From the NCBI GenBank assembly GCA_945891385.1, contig CAMDDJ010000020.1, positions 1 to 55,768 of the forward strand: a stretch of DNA of 55,768 nucleotides, given 5' to 3'. Made by a program: the position numbers and the translations under genes. The DNA is from Candidatus Kuenenia stuttgartensis. Its GTDB lineage: Bacteria; Planctomycetota; Planctomycetia; Pirellulales; UBA1268. Shown piece after piece: positions 38,131-45,948 of this stretch (position 1 is its first letter; each line of letters begins with the position of its first letter). Under the pieces are notes generated by a model that saw only the letters and a list, made by a program, of their open reading frames with translations, was not told the DNA's origin and made no database searches.

Positions 38131-39681
38131 TCACCGGCCTGCTGAGACGGGCTCCCGGCCCCGCGTCGCAGACTGAGCCGCCTGCTGCCGCTTGAATTCG
38201 GCGATTGCCGCCTCGAGTTGCCGCTCGCTCTCGGCGTCAAGCTCATTGGTCTCGACGATCCGGCCGCGGAGCTCTGGCACCTGGTCGCGGACGAACGTGA
38301 GAAAGCCTTTCTCCCACTCTGCGACCTTCTCGCGAGGCACCTCGTCGAGGTGGCCACGGGTGCCCGCATAGATGGACAGCACCTGGTCGACGACATCCAT
38401 CGGGGCGTATTGCCCCTGCTTGAGCAGTTCAACCATCCGGTAGCCCCGGTCGAGTCGCTGCTGCGTGGCGGCATCCAGATCGGTTCCGAGCTGGGCGAAC
38501 GCCTCAAGTTCGCGAAAGCTCGCCAGGTCGAGTCGGAGTCCGCCAGCCACCTTCTTCATCGCCTTGGTCTGGGCTGCCCCACCAACACGGGATACGGAGA
38601 TGCCGACGTTCATGGCCGGCCGCTGACCGGCGAAGAACAGGTCAGGCTGGAGATAGATCTGACCGTCTGTGATCGAGATCACGTTCGTCGGAATGTAGGC
38701 CGACACTTCGCCCTCCAGCGTCTCGATGATCGGCAGCGAGGTGAGAGACCCCCCACCCTTCTCCGCCGAGAGCTTCGCAGACCGTTCGAGCAGGCGGCTA
38801 TGGGCATAGAACACGTCGCCCGGAAACGCCTCGCGGCCCGGCGGCCGCCGCATGAGCAGCGAGAGTTGACGATATGCGGCCGCCTGCTTTGACAGGTCGT
38901 CGTACACGATCAGGGCGTGCTGGCCGTTGTACATGAAGTGCTCCGCCATCGCCGTGCCCGAGTAGGGAGCGATGTATTGGAGCGGCGCGGCGGTGGAGGC
39001 CCCGGACACGATCACGGTCGTGTAGTCCATCGCTCCGTACTTGCGAAGAACATCGATCGCCACGGCCACCGATGAATCCTTCTGGCCGACCGCGACGTAG
39101 AAGCACTTCACTCCGGTGTTCTTCTGATTGATGATCGCGTCGATGCCGATCGCCGTCTTGCCGGTCTTGCGGTCGCCAATGATCAACTCCCGCTGCCCGC
39201 GTCCGATGGGCGTCATCGCGTCCACCGCCTTGATCCCGGTCTGAAGTGGCTCCCGAACGGGCTGACGGTCTGCCACACCCGGAGCGAGCGTCTCGACGGG
39301 ACGACGCAGTTCCGTGACGACCGGCCCCTTGCCATCGAGCGGATTGCCGAGCGGGTCGAGCACGCGGCCGATTACGGCATCGCCCACCGGCACGGAGAGC
39401 AGCCGACCCGTGCTCTTCACCTCATCGCCTTCGGTGACCTTGAGGTAATCACCAAGGATGATCACACCGACGGAGTTCTCCTCGAGATTGAAGGCCAGGC
39501 CGGTCACGCCGCCCGGAAACTCGACCATCTCGCCGGCCATGACGCCCGACAGGCCCCAGACCCGAGCGATGCCGTCGCCCACCTCGAGCACCCGCCCGAC
39601 CTCGCGAACGTCAATCCCCGACTCGTAGCGATCGATCTCCTCACGAAGCAGTGAGGCGATCTCGTCCGTATTGAATTTCAT
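38131..39681 (-). CDS. atpA: F-type ATP synthase alpha subunit
   Basis: 516 residues. It starts [16 protein letters not shown], the usual alpha N-terminus, and has [18 protein letters not shown] (P-loop), [33 protein letters not shown]-type sequence and [19 protein letters not shown]. This is the regulatory nucleotide-binding partner of beta. The start lies inside the end of atpH (41-bp overlap), implying coupled translation. The C-terminal 20 residues are variable and end PVSAGR. Confidence 0.98.
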   Translation of the reverse strand: MKFNTDEIASLLREEIDRYESGIDVREVGRVLEVGDGIARVWGLSGVMAGEMVEFPGGVTGLAFNLEENSVGVIILGDYLKVTEGDEVKSTGRLLSVPVGDAVIGRVLDPLGNPLDGKGPVVTELRRPVETLAPGVADRQPVREPLQTGIKAVDAMTPIGRGQRELIIGDRKTGKTAIGIDAIINQKNTGVKCFYVAVGQKDSSVAVAIDVLRKYGAMDYTTVIVSGASTAAPLQYIAPYSGTAMAEHFMYNGQHALIVYDDLSKQAAAYRQLSLLMRRPPGREAFPGDVFYAHSRLLERSAKLSAEKGGGSLTSLPIIETLEGEVSAYIPTNVISITDGQIYLQPDLFFAGQRPAMNVGISVSRVGGAAQTKAMKKVAGGLRLDLASFRELEAFAQLGTDLDAATQQRLDRGYRMVELLKQGQYAPMDVVDQVLSIYAGTRGHLDEVPREKVAEWEKGFLTFVRDQVPELRGRIVETNELDAESERQLEAAIAEFKRQQAAQSATRGREPVSAGR

Positions 39682-40267
39682 GAATGGTCCTCCTGTGCAG
39701 ATTTCCGCCGAGCTTGGCCAGCCCGGTCGCGATGGATTGGTCGTAGACGGTGTCGCCGATCTTGAAGACGAGGCCACCGATCAACTCGGGGTCGACGGCG
39801 AAGGCCGGCGCGAGCCGCACGCCCAGCGCCTGCTCGATCTCGCCGACGAGATGCCGCTGCTGCTCCTCCGAGAGCACCGTCGCCGTCGTAAAGGTGGCCC
39901 GCTGGAGCCCGGCCATTTCGTCGGCCAGCGACCGGGCTGCTGCTACAACCTGCGCGACGATCCCCAGCCGCCCATGGCGGGCGAGCACGTGCAAGGCATG
40001 CACCGCGGTGGGCTGCATCCGGCCAGCCGCGATCCGTTCGATCACCGCCTGCTTCTGCTCCACGGGCACTTTGGGCGAGTCGAAAATCTCGACGGCCCGG
40101 GGCACTTGCGGCAACACGTCGCGGACGAACGACTCGAGCTGCTCGATCACTTCCGCCCGACAGCCCTTCTTGTCGGCAGCCTCGAGAATGGCCTGGGCGT
40201 AGACCCCCGCCACTCGCTCGACGGCGATATCGACAGCACGGGCACGTTCGGCGGAGGCAGAAGCCAT
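39641..40267 (-). CDS. atpH: F-type ATP synthase delta subunit
   Basis: 208 residues. The helical N-terminal domain ([26 protein letters not shown]) is followed by [22 protein letters not shown] and [27 protein letters not shown], the delta/OSCP signature. It joins the peripheral stalk to the alpha-beta head. The C-terminal 20 residues, past the conserved helix, are encoded in the sequence overlapping the atpA start, so the tail may be a by-product of the overlap. Confidence 0.94.
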   Translation of the reverse strand: MASASAERARAVDIAVERVAGVYAQAILEAADKKGCRAEVIEQLESFVRDVLPQVPRAVEIFDSPKVPVEQKQAVIERIAAGRMQPTAVHALHVLARHGRLGIVAQVVAAARSLADEMAGLQRATFTTATVLSEEQQRHLVGEIEQALGVRLAPAFAVDPELIGGLVFKIGDTVYDQSIATGLAKLGGNLHRRTIHEIQYGRDRLTAS

Positions 40268-40284
40268 GAGCGAAGCGACTACTT

Positions 40285-40998
40285 TCAGTTGACGCTGGGT
40301 GTGGAACGAATCGAAGCGACCGAGTCTCGAATGAGTTGCTGTTGATCGTCGCTCGAAAGCTTTTGCCGGAGGAACTTGCCTGCGACGTCAACGGCCAATT
40401 CCCCGGCCCGCTCGGCGATCTTGGAGAGCGCATCGTCGGTAGCGAGGCCGATCTCCCGCTTTGCTCGAGCCTGCTCGTCATCGGCGGCTCGTCGGGCCTC
40501 AGCCACGATCGACTGCTTGGTGGCCTCGGCGTCGCGCCGAGCCTCCTCGAGCAGACCCCGCACCTCGTCCGAAGCCTCGGCCAGTCGCCTTTCGTACGAA
40601 GCCAGCATCCGCTTGGCGTCGTCGTGAGACCGCTGGGTCGCGGTGATCATGTCGGCGATGCCCTGCTCCCGCTTCGCCAGCCCCTCCATGATCGGCTTCC
40701 AGGCAAACCTGGACAGCAGAAGCATCAAGAGCACAAACACTGCGAACGACCAGAGCGCGAGATCCGTTTGAAACCAAGCCGGACTCTCGAAGTCCTTCGC
40801 TGCCACTCCGGCCGGGAGGTTGTGGCCGATCTCCGGACCATGGCCGTGTTCCCCATGCCCTTCGTGCGCGACAGCGGCATGGCCGTCGGTCTCGGCCGCG
40901 GCTTCAACGCCTGGACCGCAGAACAGCACCAGCATTGCGGCAACGACCGCCAGCCGAGCAACCGGCCAGTTCGCGATTTTGACCATTGAAGCACTCAT
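40285..40998 (-). CDS. atpF: F-type ATP synthase b subunit with signal peptide and His-rich N-terminus
   Basis: 237 residues, longer than the usual 150-170. A first hydrophobic stretch (residues 13-30) with GPGVEAAAE looks like a cleavable signal peptide. A His-rich segment follows (six His between residues 40 and 59, AHEGHGEHGHGPEIGH), then the real membrane anchor (about 80-97) and FAWKPIMEGLAKREQGI, the b-subunit opening of the stalk helix, which extends to the end. It forms the peripheral stalk with delta. If the signal is cleaved, the His-rich segment faces the periplasm. Two nearby ATGs (40998 and 40986) are possible. Confidence 0.92.
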   Translation of the reverse strand: MSASMVKIANWPVARLAVVAAMLVLFCGPGVEAAAETDGHAAVAHEGHGEHGHGPEIGHNLPAGVAAKDFESPAWFQTDLALWSFAVFVLLMLLLSRFAWKPIMEGLAKREQGIADMITATQRSHDDAKRMLASYERRLAEASDEVRGLLEEARRDAEATKQSIVAEARRAADDEQARAKREIGLATDDALSKIAERAGELAVDVAGKFLRQKLSSDDQQQLIRDSVASIRSTPSVN

Positions 40999-41117
40999 AA
41001 AATCCCAAACGCAGAGGCGAAATGAACACGAATCGTGGCCATCGACCGAGCAGGACGGGAGCCTCCCCCCGCCCTGCCCGGTCGCAGTGGCCTGGGCCGC
41101 AACCCGCGGCCTCGACC

Positions 41118-41435
41118 TCACTTCGAGGAGCAAATGAACAGCGCGTAGAACGTGAAGCCTTCGATGAGCGCTGCCGCGATGATCATCGCGGTGTTGATCG
41201 TGCCCGCGGCCTCAGGCTGGCGGGCCATGCTCTCGTACGCAGCCGATGCGAGCCGGCTGATGCCGAAGGCGGCTCCGATCACGACCAGGCTTACCGCGAA
41301 CGCGCTGGTGAAGTTGATCAGCGACGGACCGGCCTGCAGGGCCTCCTGGGCCGAGGCAACGCCAGAGCACAGAACGGTGAGGGCAACAGCGGCGACGACG
41401 GACAGCGAACGGACGGAATAGAGCGAGCGGATCAT
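41118..41435 (-). CDS. atpE: F-type ATP synthase c subunit with N-terminal signal-like extension
   Basis: 105 residues, of which the first 30 or so form a signal-like peptide ending GVASAQE; the mature hairpin is about 75 residues. Helix 1 includes VVIGAAFGISRLASAAYESMARQPE-type sequence with the ARQPE polar loop, and helix 2 carries the ion-binding glutamate in AALIEGFTFYAL (Glu92). The residue after Glu is Gly and no Gln is seen at the helix 1 site, so a proton ring is more likely than sodium. The glycine-repeat motif of helix 1 is partly replaced by Ser and Ala. Confidence 0.95.
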   Translation of the reverse strand: MIRSLYSVRSLSVVAAVALTVLCSGVASAQEALQAGPSLINFTSAFAVSLVVIGAAFGISRLASAAYESMARQPEAAGTINTAMIIAAALIEGFTFYALFICSSK

Positions 41436-41540
41436 GCGTGAAGAAGCTCCTGGGAAAACGAGGAATCGGACGGCTGTCCGGGAAATGAGAAAACGGAAAC
41501 GAGTTGTGTGTGAAGCGGCCGAGCCACCGTGGCGACAAGC

Positions 41541-42587
41541 CTAATGTTGGTGAACGGACGCGCCAATAAAGAGGGCCGAAAGGAAGGTGAAAATGTAGGC
41601 CTGCAGGAAGGCGACGAACAATTCCAGCACGCTGAACAACGCGCTGCTGACCACGCTGATTCCGGTCACCGTCGCCCAGGTATTCATCGAGTAACTTGCG
41701 GCCGCGGTAATCATCCCCATGATTCCAAGCAGCACCAAGTGGCCTGCGACCATGTTGGCCAGCAGCCGGACGGCAAGAATCAGATGCTTGATCAACAAGC
41801 CGAGCAACTCGATCGCGAAGATCATCGGCTTGAGCACGATCGCCAGGGGAAGCGGCAAATCCATGCTCGGGACCTGATTGACGAAGAAGCCGACCGGGCC
41901 GAACTTCATCATGCCGGCGATCACAACCGTCGCGAGCGTGACTCCTGCCAGGGCCAGAGTCACGGAAAACGAGGCCGTCGGTGAGCCGGCCCAGGGAACC
42001 ATACCCAGCAGGTTGCAGCCGAGCACGAAGAAGAACAGGGTGAGGAGGAGCGGCACGAACCGATCCCCCTCGTGAACAGCTGCGATGGCCGCGGCTCCAT
42101 GACCGGCCTGGCCATGCCCGTGCCCGTCGTGGCCGTGCCCATCGTGACCATCGTGATCATGATCGTGAGAGTCGATCGCAGGCCGGGCAATCTGGTCCCG
42201 GACGAACAGGACGAAGGTCTCGAAAAGATTGGCAAACCAGCCCCTAGGCGGCCCCCCGCTCGAAAGCTTTTTGGCGAGTCTCGTGAACACGAGCCACAAA
42301 ATGAGCCCGACAAGCAACTCGAGAATCATGTACTTCGAGATGCAGAACCCGGTCTTTTTTTCGTAGAGGCTCTCGAGCGTGCCAAAGGGCTGGGGAATCA
42401 GGATTTTCCCGTCCATGGCGGCGTTGAACTCGGCGACGCTCGGCATCGTCGCCCCGTCGACCTCGAAGGGAGCCCGGAGGAAAGCCGGAACGTCGTCGAG
42501 TGACTTCCAGCCCTGCCGCCAGAGCGGCTTCGGCACCTCGAAATAAAAGGCGTCTTTGAGGTGGTAGATCGGGTTGTGGTCAGACAT
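41541..42587 (-). CDS. atpB: F-type ATP synthase a subunit with His/Asp-rich loop
   Basis: 348 residues. The essential arginine is in HLILAVRLLANMVAGH (Arg274), followed by the last helices. A long N-terminal part (1-80) and the first membrane helix (about 85-103) come before a loop with nine histidines between residues 141 and 163 (HDHDHDGHDGHGHDG). This loop separates helix 1 from the next, in the position that is cytoplasmic in known a subunits. The protein forms the proton half-channels against the c ring. It is the first core gene of the operon, after two small accessory genes. Confidence 0.95.
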   Translation of the reverse strand: MSDHNPIYHLKDAFYFEVPKPLWRQGWKSLDDVPAFLRAPFEVDGATMPSVAEFNAAMDGKILIPQPFGTLESLYEKKTGFCISKYMILELLVGLILWLVFTRLAKKLSSGGPPRGWFANLFETFVLFVRDQIARPAIDSHDHDHDGHDGHGHDGHGHGQAGHGAAAIAAVHEGDRFVPLLLTLFFFVLGCNLLGMVPWAGSPTASFSVTLALAGVTLATVVIAGMMKFGPVGFFVNQVPSMDLPLPLAIVLKPMIFAIELLGLLIKHLILAVRLLANMVAGHLVLLGIMGMITAAASYSMNTWATVTGISVVSSALFSVLELFVAFLQAYIFTFLSALFIGASVHQH

Positions 42588-42655
42588 CTCGGCCCGAAGT
42601 CAGGGGATCAGACAGGCGGCAGGCCGGAGAGTGTGGTCCACGCGAGCCGCTGCCG

Positions 42656-43075
42656 TCAATTCGAAGTCGTTCCGCCGCGGTCGCGCGGCGGCTCCGGCCC
42701 ACCAAATATGTTCAGGAGAACGTCTGTGGCAAGGAGCACCAGGTAAAAAATCACGAGCAGCATGTCGGCCCGCCCGGCCCCCACCCCCTCCCTGTGGGTC
42801 AGAATCCAGCCGAGTGCGGCCAGCACCGGCAAGAGCCTCACCAGGGTCGCGGCCAGCCCCCCCGCCACCGCGAGCCCGGCGGGGCGTCCGCGGCCCCAGC
42901 GTCCCATGCACCAGCCTGACACCGCTGCCAGCCCCGCCATACCCGCGGCGAAGGCGATGGCTCGAAGCTGAACGGAATCCGCCCCGAGATTCACGACTGC
43001 CGCGGCCACCGCGGCAGCCAGCACGCCAAGCAACACCGCCACCCCGGCGGCCGTCGAAATCCCGGTTCGAATCAT
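42656..43075 (-). CDS. AtpI-like membrane accessory protein of the ATP synthase operon
   Basis: 139 residues with four hydrophobic segments (about 7-29, 34-54, 65-88 and 100-125) and no strong signature. Its place, directly before atpB and overlapping atpZ (ATGA), is that of atpI, which helps assemble the c ring. Arg in LVRLLPVLA within the third helix fits known AtpI proteins. Function is inferred mainly from position and topology. Confidence 0.7.
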   Translation of the reverse strand: MIRTGISTAAGVAVLLGVLAAAVAAAVVNLGADSVQLRAIAFAAGMAGLAAVSGWCMGRWGRGRPAGLAVAGGLAATLVRLLPVLAALGWILTHREGVGAGRADMLLVIFYLVLLATDVLLNIFGGPEPPRDRGGTTSN

Positions 43076-43299
43076 GACCTTCTCCGAGCAGCAGCCAGCC
43101 GCACCAGCCAGGTGAGCCCGAGTCCAAACCCGAGCACGAGCCCGACCGGAGCCAGCCAGGAGGTCCCCAGCCGAGCGTCGGCCCATCCCCCACCGACCGC
43201 CGGGAGAAACATGACGAACCCCACGGCCATGAGCCGTGAGGCCCAGCCGATCGCATCGCCGACCGGCGAGTTGGTTCCGCGGGACATGGGGCGGAGCAT
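43072..43299 (-). CDS. AtpZ-like small membrane protein
   Basis: 75 residues with two hydrophobic segments. The part from SRGTNSPVGDAIGWASRLMAVG through PAVGGGWADARLGTSWLAPVG matches the AtpZ/Atp1 family pattern (a G-x-x-x-D-x-x-x-G turn between two helices). Members precede atpI in many operons and are linked to Mg/Ca transport or c-ring assembly. I chose the ATG at 43299 because GGAG lies 5 bp upstream; an internal ATG at 43287 has none. Its stop overlaps the next gene's start. It heads the atp operon and is divergent from corA by about 70 bp. Confidence 0.72.
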   Translation of the reverse strand: MLRPMSRGTNSPVGDAIGWASRLMAVGFVMFLPAVGGGWADARLGTSWLAPVGLVLGFGLGLTWLVRLAAARRRS

Positions 43300-43369
43300 A
43301 CACTCTCCGACCGCGGCGGTACCGCCCACGTCCCGGCGACCATGCCTGACGCGTCCCACGGATTGTCGA

Positions 43370-44479
43370 ATGTCTCGCCGCAAGCGTCGCCGCCGCCACC
43401 GCCCCCACGACCTGGCCGGAGCGATCGCCGCAGCGGCCCACCGATCCACGGGCGCGCGATCCGCGATTGTGCGGCTGATCGGCTGCGACGGCCACGAGAT
43501 CGTTGAGACGACGATCTCGACGATCGGCCAGATCGAAGCGGCCCGCGAGCGGTGGCCGGTGGTTTGGATCGATGTGGAGGGGGTCGACGACCTCACCACG
43601 ATTCGTTTCGTGGGGGAAGCCTTCGCCATTCCGCCACTCGCGCTGGAGGATGCCGTCACGCCCGACGAACGGCCCAAGGTTGAGGCGTTCGGCCAAGAAC
43701 TCCTGATCGCCGTCCGCATGCCGAGGATGGACGGTGAAACGCCCGTCACCGATCCGCTCGGCATCTTTCTCGGCGAGCGGCATGTCCTGACGTTTCATGA
43801 TCGGCCCGCCCACGGCGCCGCCTCTGATCAGATCCTCGAAAGCGTGCGGCGACGGATTCGCGAGGGTCGAACCCTCCTTGGCCGGCATGGAGCAGACCAC
43901 CTGTGTGCTCTGCTGATCGATGCGGTGATCGACGGATTCTTTCCGGTACTCGAACAGTTCGGGGATCGCCTCGAGGTGCTGGAAGACGAGGCCATCTATC
44001 GGCCCGAACCGGCGCTGCTCGCCCGAATCCATGACGTGCGGCACGACCTGATGACCCTCCGTCGGGCACTCTGGCCGACCCGCGACGTGCTCCATGCCCT
44101 CGGAAGGGAAGCCACGGCCTTCGTCACCGAAGAGGCTCGAGTGCAGTTCCGGGATTCCTACGACCACACCATGGAATTGCTCGACATCATGGAGAGTTAT
44201 CGTGAGATCGGCAGCGACCTTCGTGATATCTACCTGGCGAGCCTCTCCAATCGCATGAACGACGTCATGAAACTGCTCACGGTGATCGCCACCGTGTTCA
44301 TGCCGCTGACCTTCATCACCGGTTGGTACGGGATGAATTTCGACCGAGATTCGCCTTGGAACCTGCCGCTCCTCGGCTACCGTTTCGGGGCGCTCGTAGC
44401 GGCGGGCATGATGGTCGCCTCGACCGCGGGCATGATCGCCTTGTTCTGGCGCCGTGGCTGGCTCAGGTCATGGCGATGA
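43370..44479 (+). CDS. corA: CorA-family magnesium/cobalt transporter
   Basis: 369 residues. The cytoplasmic funnel domain fills residues 1-300 (an early basic run MSRRKRRRRHR, then DVEGVDDLTTIRFVGEAFAIPPLALEDA). Two C-terminal membrane helices follow: FMPLTFITGWYGMNF with the GMN selectivity motif, and a second helix (about 340-360), ending in basic residues. It passes Mg2+ through a homopentamer. It is divergent from the atp operon and converges on the cyclase gene with only 17 bp between stops. Confidence 0.95.
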   Translation: MSRRKRRRRHRPHDLAGAIAAAAHRSTGARSAIVRLIGCDGHEIVETTISTIGQIEAARERWPVVWIDVEGVDDLTTIRFVGEAFAIPPLALEDAVTPDERPKVEAFGQELLIAVRMPRMDGETPVTDPLGIFLGERHVLTFHDRPAHGAASDQILESVRRRIREGRTLLGRHGADHLCALLIDAVIDGFFPVLEQFGDRLEVLEDEAIYRPEPALLARIHDVRHDLMTLRRALWPTRDVLHALGREATAFVTEEARVQFRDSYDHTMELLDIMESYREIGSDLRDIYLASLSNRMNDVMKLLTVIATVFMPLTFITGWYGMNFDRDSPWNLPLLGYRFGALVAAGMMVASTAGMIALFWRRGWLRSWR

Positions 44480-44496
44480 AACTGGCGATCCGGTAG

Positions 44497-45576
44497 TTAA
44501 CCAGGACCGAGCAGAAAGTGGGTCTGAATCAGGCCCTTGCCCTTGAGTTCGACATCACCCCGATCCTCGAAACGGTAGCGGTCACCGAGCAGGGCCCGGG
44601 TGGTCCCGGAGACATGAATCCGACCAGGCAGGCCATGGGACTCGAGTCGACTGGCAACGTTGACCGTGTCGCCCCAGAGGTCGTAGCTGAACTTCTGATG
44701 GCCGATCACACCGGCCACCACCGGGCCTGAATGAATCCCGATTCTCAGGCCGAGCGGAATCCCGCGTTCCCGGGCCAGCCGCCCGAAGGCTGCCTCCATC
44801 GCCAGCGCCAGTGTCGCGATGGCATCGGCATGGTCGGCCCGCGGCTCGGGCACACCCGCCACCGCCATGTAGGCATCGCCGATCGTCTTGATCTTCTCCA
44901 CACCCGTCTCAACCGCCAGGTGATCGAAGGCCGAGAACACCTCGTCGAGGAGTTCCACGATGCCCCTAGGATCGGCATCCCGCGAAAAAACTGTGAAACC
45001 TGCCAGGTCCGCGAACAAGACGCTCACGGCAGGAAATGCCTCGGCGATCGTGCCCGCCCCTTCCTTGAGCCGCTCGGCAATAGGCGCGGGAAGAATCGCC
45101 CGGAGCAAACGCTCCGTCTTCTCCCGCTCGTGTCGCAAATCGACCAGCGAACGCTCCAGGGCCGCGAAGGCCTCATTCCGTTCCACGAGACGATGGTACG
45201 CCTCCGAATGGACCTGGATCCGGGCAATCAGTTCCACCTCCTCGGGCGGCTTGACGAGGTAGTCGGCGGCCCCGCCGGCGAACAACCGCGCCTTGGTGGC
45301 CGGTTCGTCGAGCGACGAAAGCACCACCACCGGCACATGGGCGGTGGCGGGAAGTCCGCGGAAACGGCCGACCATCTCCAGACCATCCACGTCGGGCATC
45401 ACCAGATCCTGAAGGATCACGGTGGGCCGAAACTCGCCCGCGGCCTCGAGCGCCGAGGCACCGTCGCGGCGAAACTCCAGCAGGATGTCCGGCGCCGACG
45501 CCACGTAGCGTTCGACGATCTTGCCGATCAGAGCCTGGTCGTCGACCAGGAGAACGCGATGCCGTGGACCTTCCAT
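44497..45576 (-). CDS. Response regulator with class III adenylate cyclase output
   Basis: 359 residues. The receiver domain (1-125) has Asp57 in VILQDLVMPDVDG and Lys109 in YLVKPPEE. A helical linker (about 125-175) leads to the cyclase, with metal aspartates at Asp190 (VLFADLAGFT) and Asp234 (KTIGDAYM). Adenine-specifying Lys (EKIKT) and Asp299 (SYDLWGD), and transition-state residues Asn306 and Arg310 (NVASR), are all present, so it should be an active adenylate, not guanylate, cyclase. The start ATG 45576 is preferred over an upstream in-frame ATG because the receiver begins at once. No kinase is adjacent; the nearest is at 48-49 kb. Confidence 0.92.
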   Translation of the reverse strand: MEGPRHRVLLVDDQALIGKIVERYVASAPDILLEFRRDGASALEAAGEFRPTVILQDLVMPDVDGLEMVGRFRGLPATAHVPVVVLSSLDEPATKARLFAGGAADYLVKPPEEVELIARIQVHSEAYHRLVERNEAFAALERSLVDLRHEREKTERLLRAILPAPIAERLKEGAGTIAEAFPAVSVLFADLAGFTVFSRDADPRGIVELLDEVFSAFDHLAVETGVEKIKTIGDAYMAVAGVPEPRADHADAIATLALAMEAAFGRLARERGIPLGLRIGIHSGPVVAGVIGHQKFSYDLWGDTVNVASRLESHGLPGRIHVSGTTRALLGDRYRFEDRGDVELKGKGLIQTHFLLGPG

Positions 45577-45645
45577 GAAGCCGTAGTATGCCCGAGCCCC
45601 GGCAAGGTCGCGAAAAGCAGCCCTGGCCCCGCCACCAAACGGCCC

Positions 45646-45729
45646 GCAGGATGCCACCGGTTCACGAGCCCCTTACCTGCCGGCAGGATGCCGGCGAGTA
45701 TGAACCCCAGGCGGGGAGGGCAGGATGCC
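45646..45729. repeat. Three short hairpin repeats at exact 37-bp spacing
   Basis: GCAGGATGCC occurs at 45646-45655, 45683-45692 and 45720-45729. Each forms a small palindrome around GGA. In the second the stem is CGGCA/TGCCG, in the third GGGCA/TGCCC: the outermost pair changes on both sides and stays paired. The first pairs only over GCA/TGC inside the matching core. They lie in the 372-bp space between the cyclase start and the SpoIIE gene, 70-150 bp upstream of the cyclase and just downstream of the tRNA. Apart from these and the tRNA, I see nothing else in that space. Confidence 0.5.
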
Positions 45730-45746
45730 CGAGCCCGCCGTAAAGA

Positions 45747-45817
45747 CTGGGGAACTAGGATTCGAACCTAGACTAACTGGTTCAGAGCCAGTCGTGCTAC
45801 CGTTACACCATTCCCCA
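45747..45817 (-). tRNA. tRNA-Gln (anticodon CUG)
   Basis: 71 nt. Acceptor stem TGGGGAA/TTCCCCA, anticodon arm ACTGG-CTCTGAA-CCAGT giving CTG at positions 34-36, T arm CTAGG-TTCGAAT-CCTAG and discriminator G. Glutamine identity is also supported by the weak first acceptor pair region. CCA is not encoded. It decodes CAG. Confidence 0.95.
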
Positions 45818-45852
45818 ATGGGGGATTCCCAGAGGGCCTCGCCAGTTTCCAG

Positions 45853-45881
45853 AGCGTACCTGACGCCTTCTGGCCGGGCAA
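45853..45881 (-). promoter_or_regulatory. Candidate sigma70 promoter for tRNA-Gln
   Basis: On the minus strand TTGCCC (45876-45881) and TACGCT (45853-45858) are separated by 17 bp, about 36 bp before the mature tRNA 5' end. Confidence 0.4.
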
Positions 45882-45948
45882 TTCCGGCCGAGAATTCGAG
45901 GTATTTGCCCTGGCCGTCGCGGCCCAACGTCCTTGGTCGTCAGCAGCC

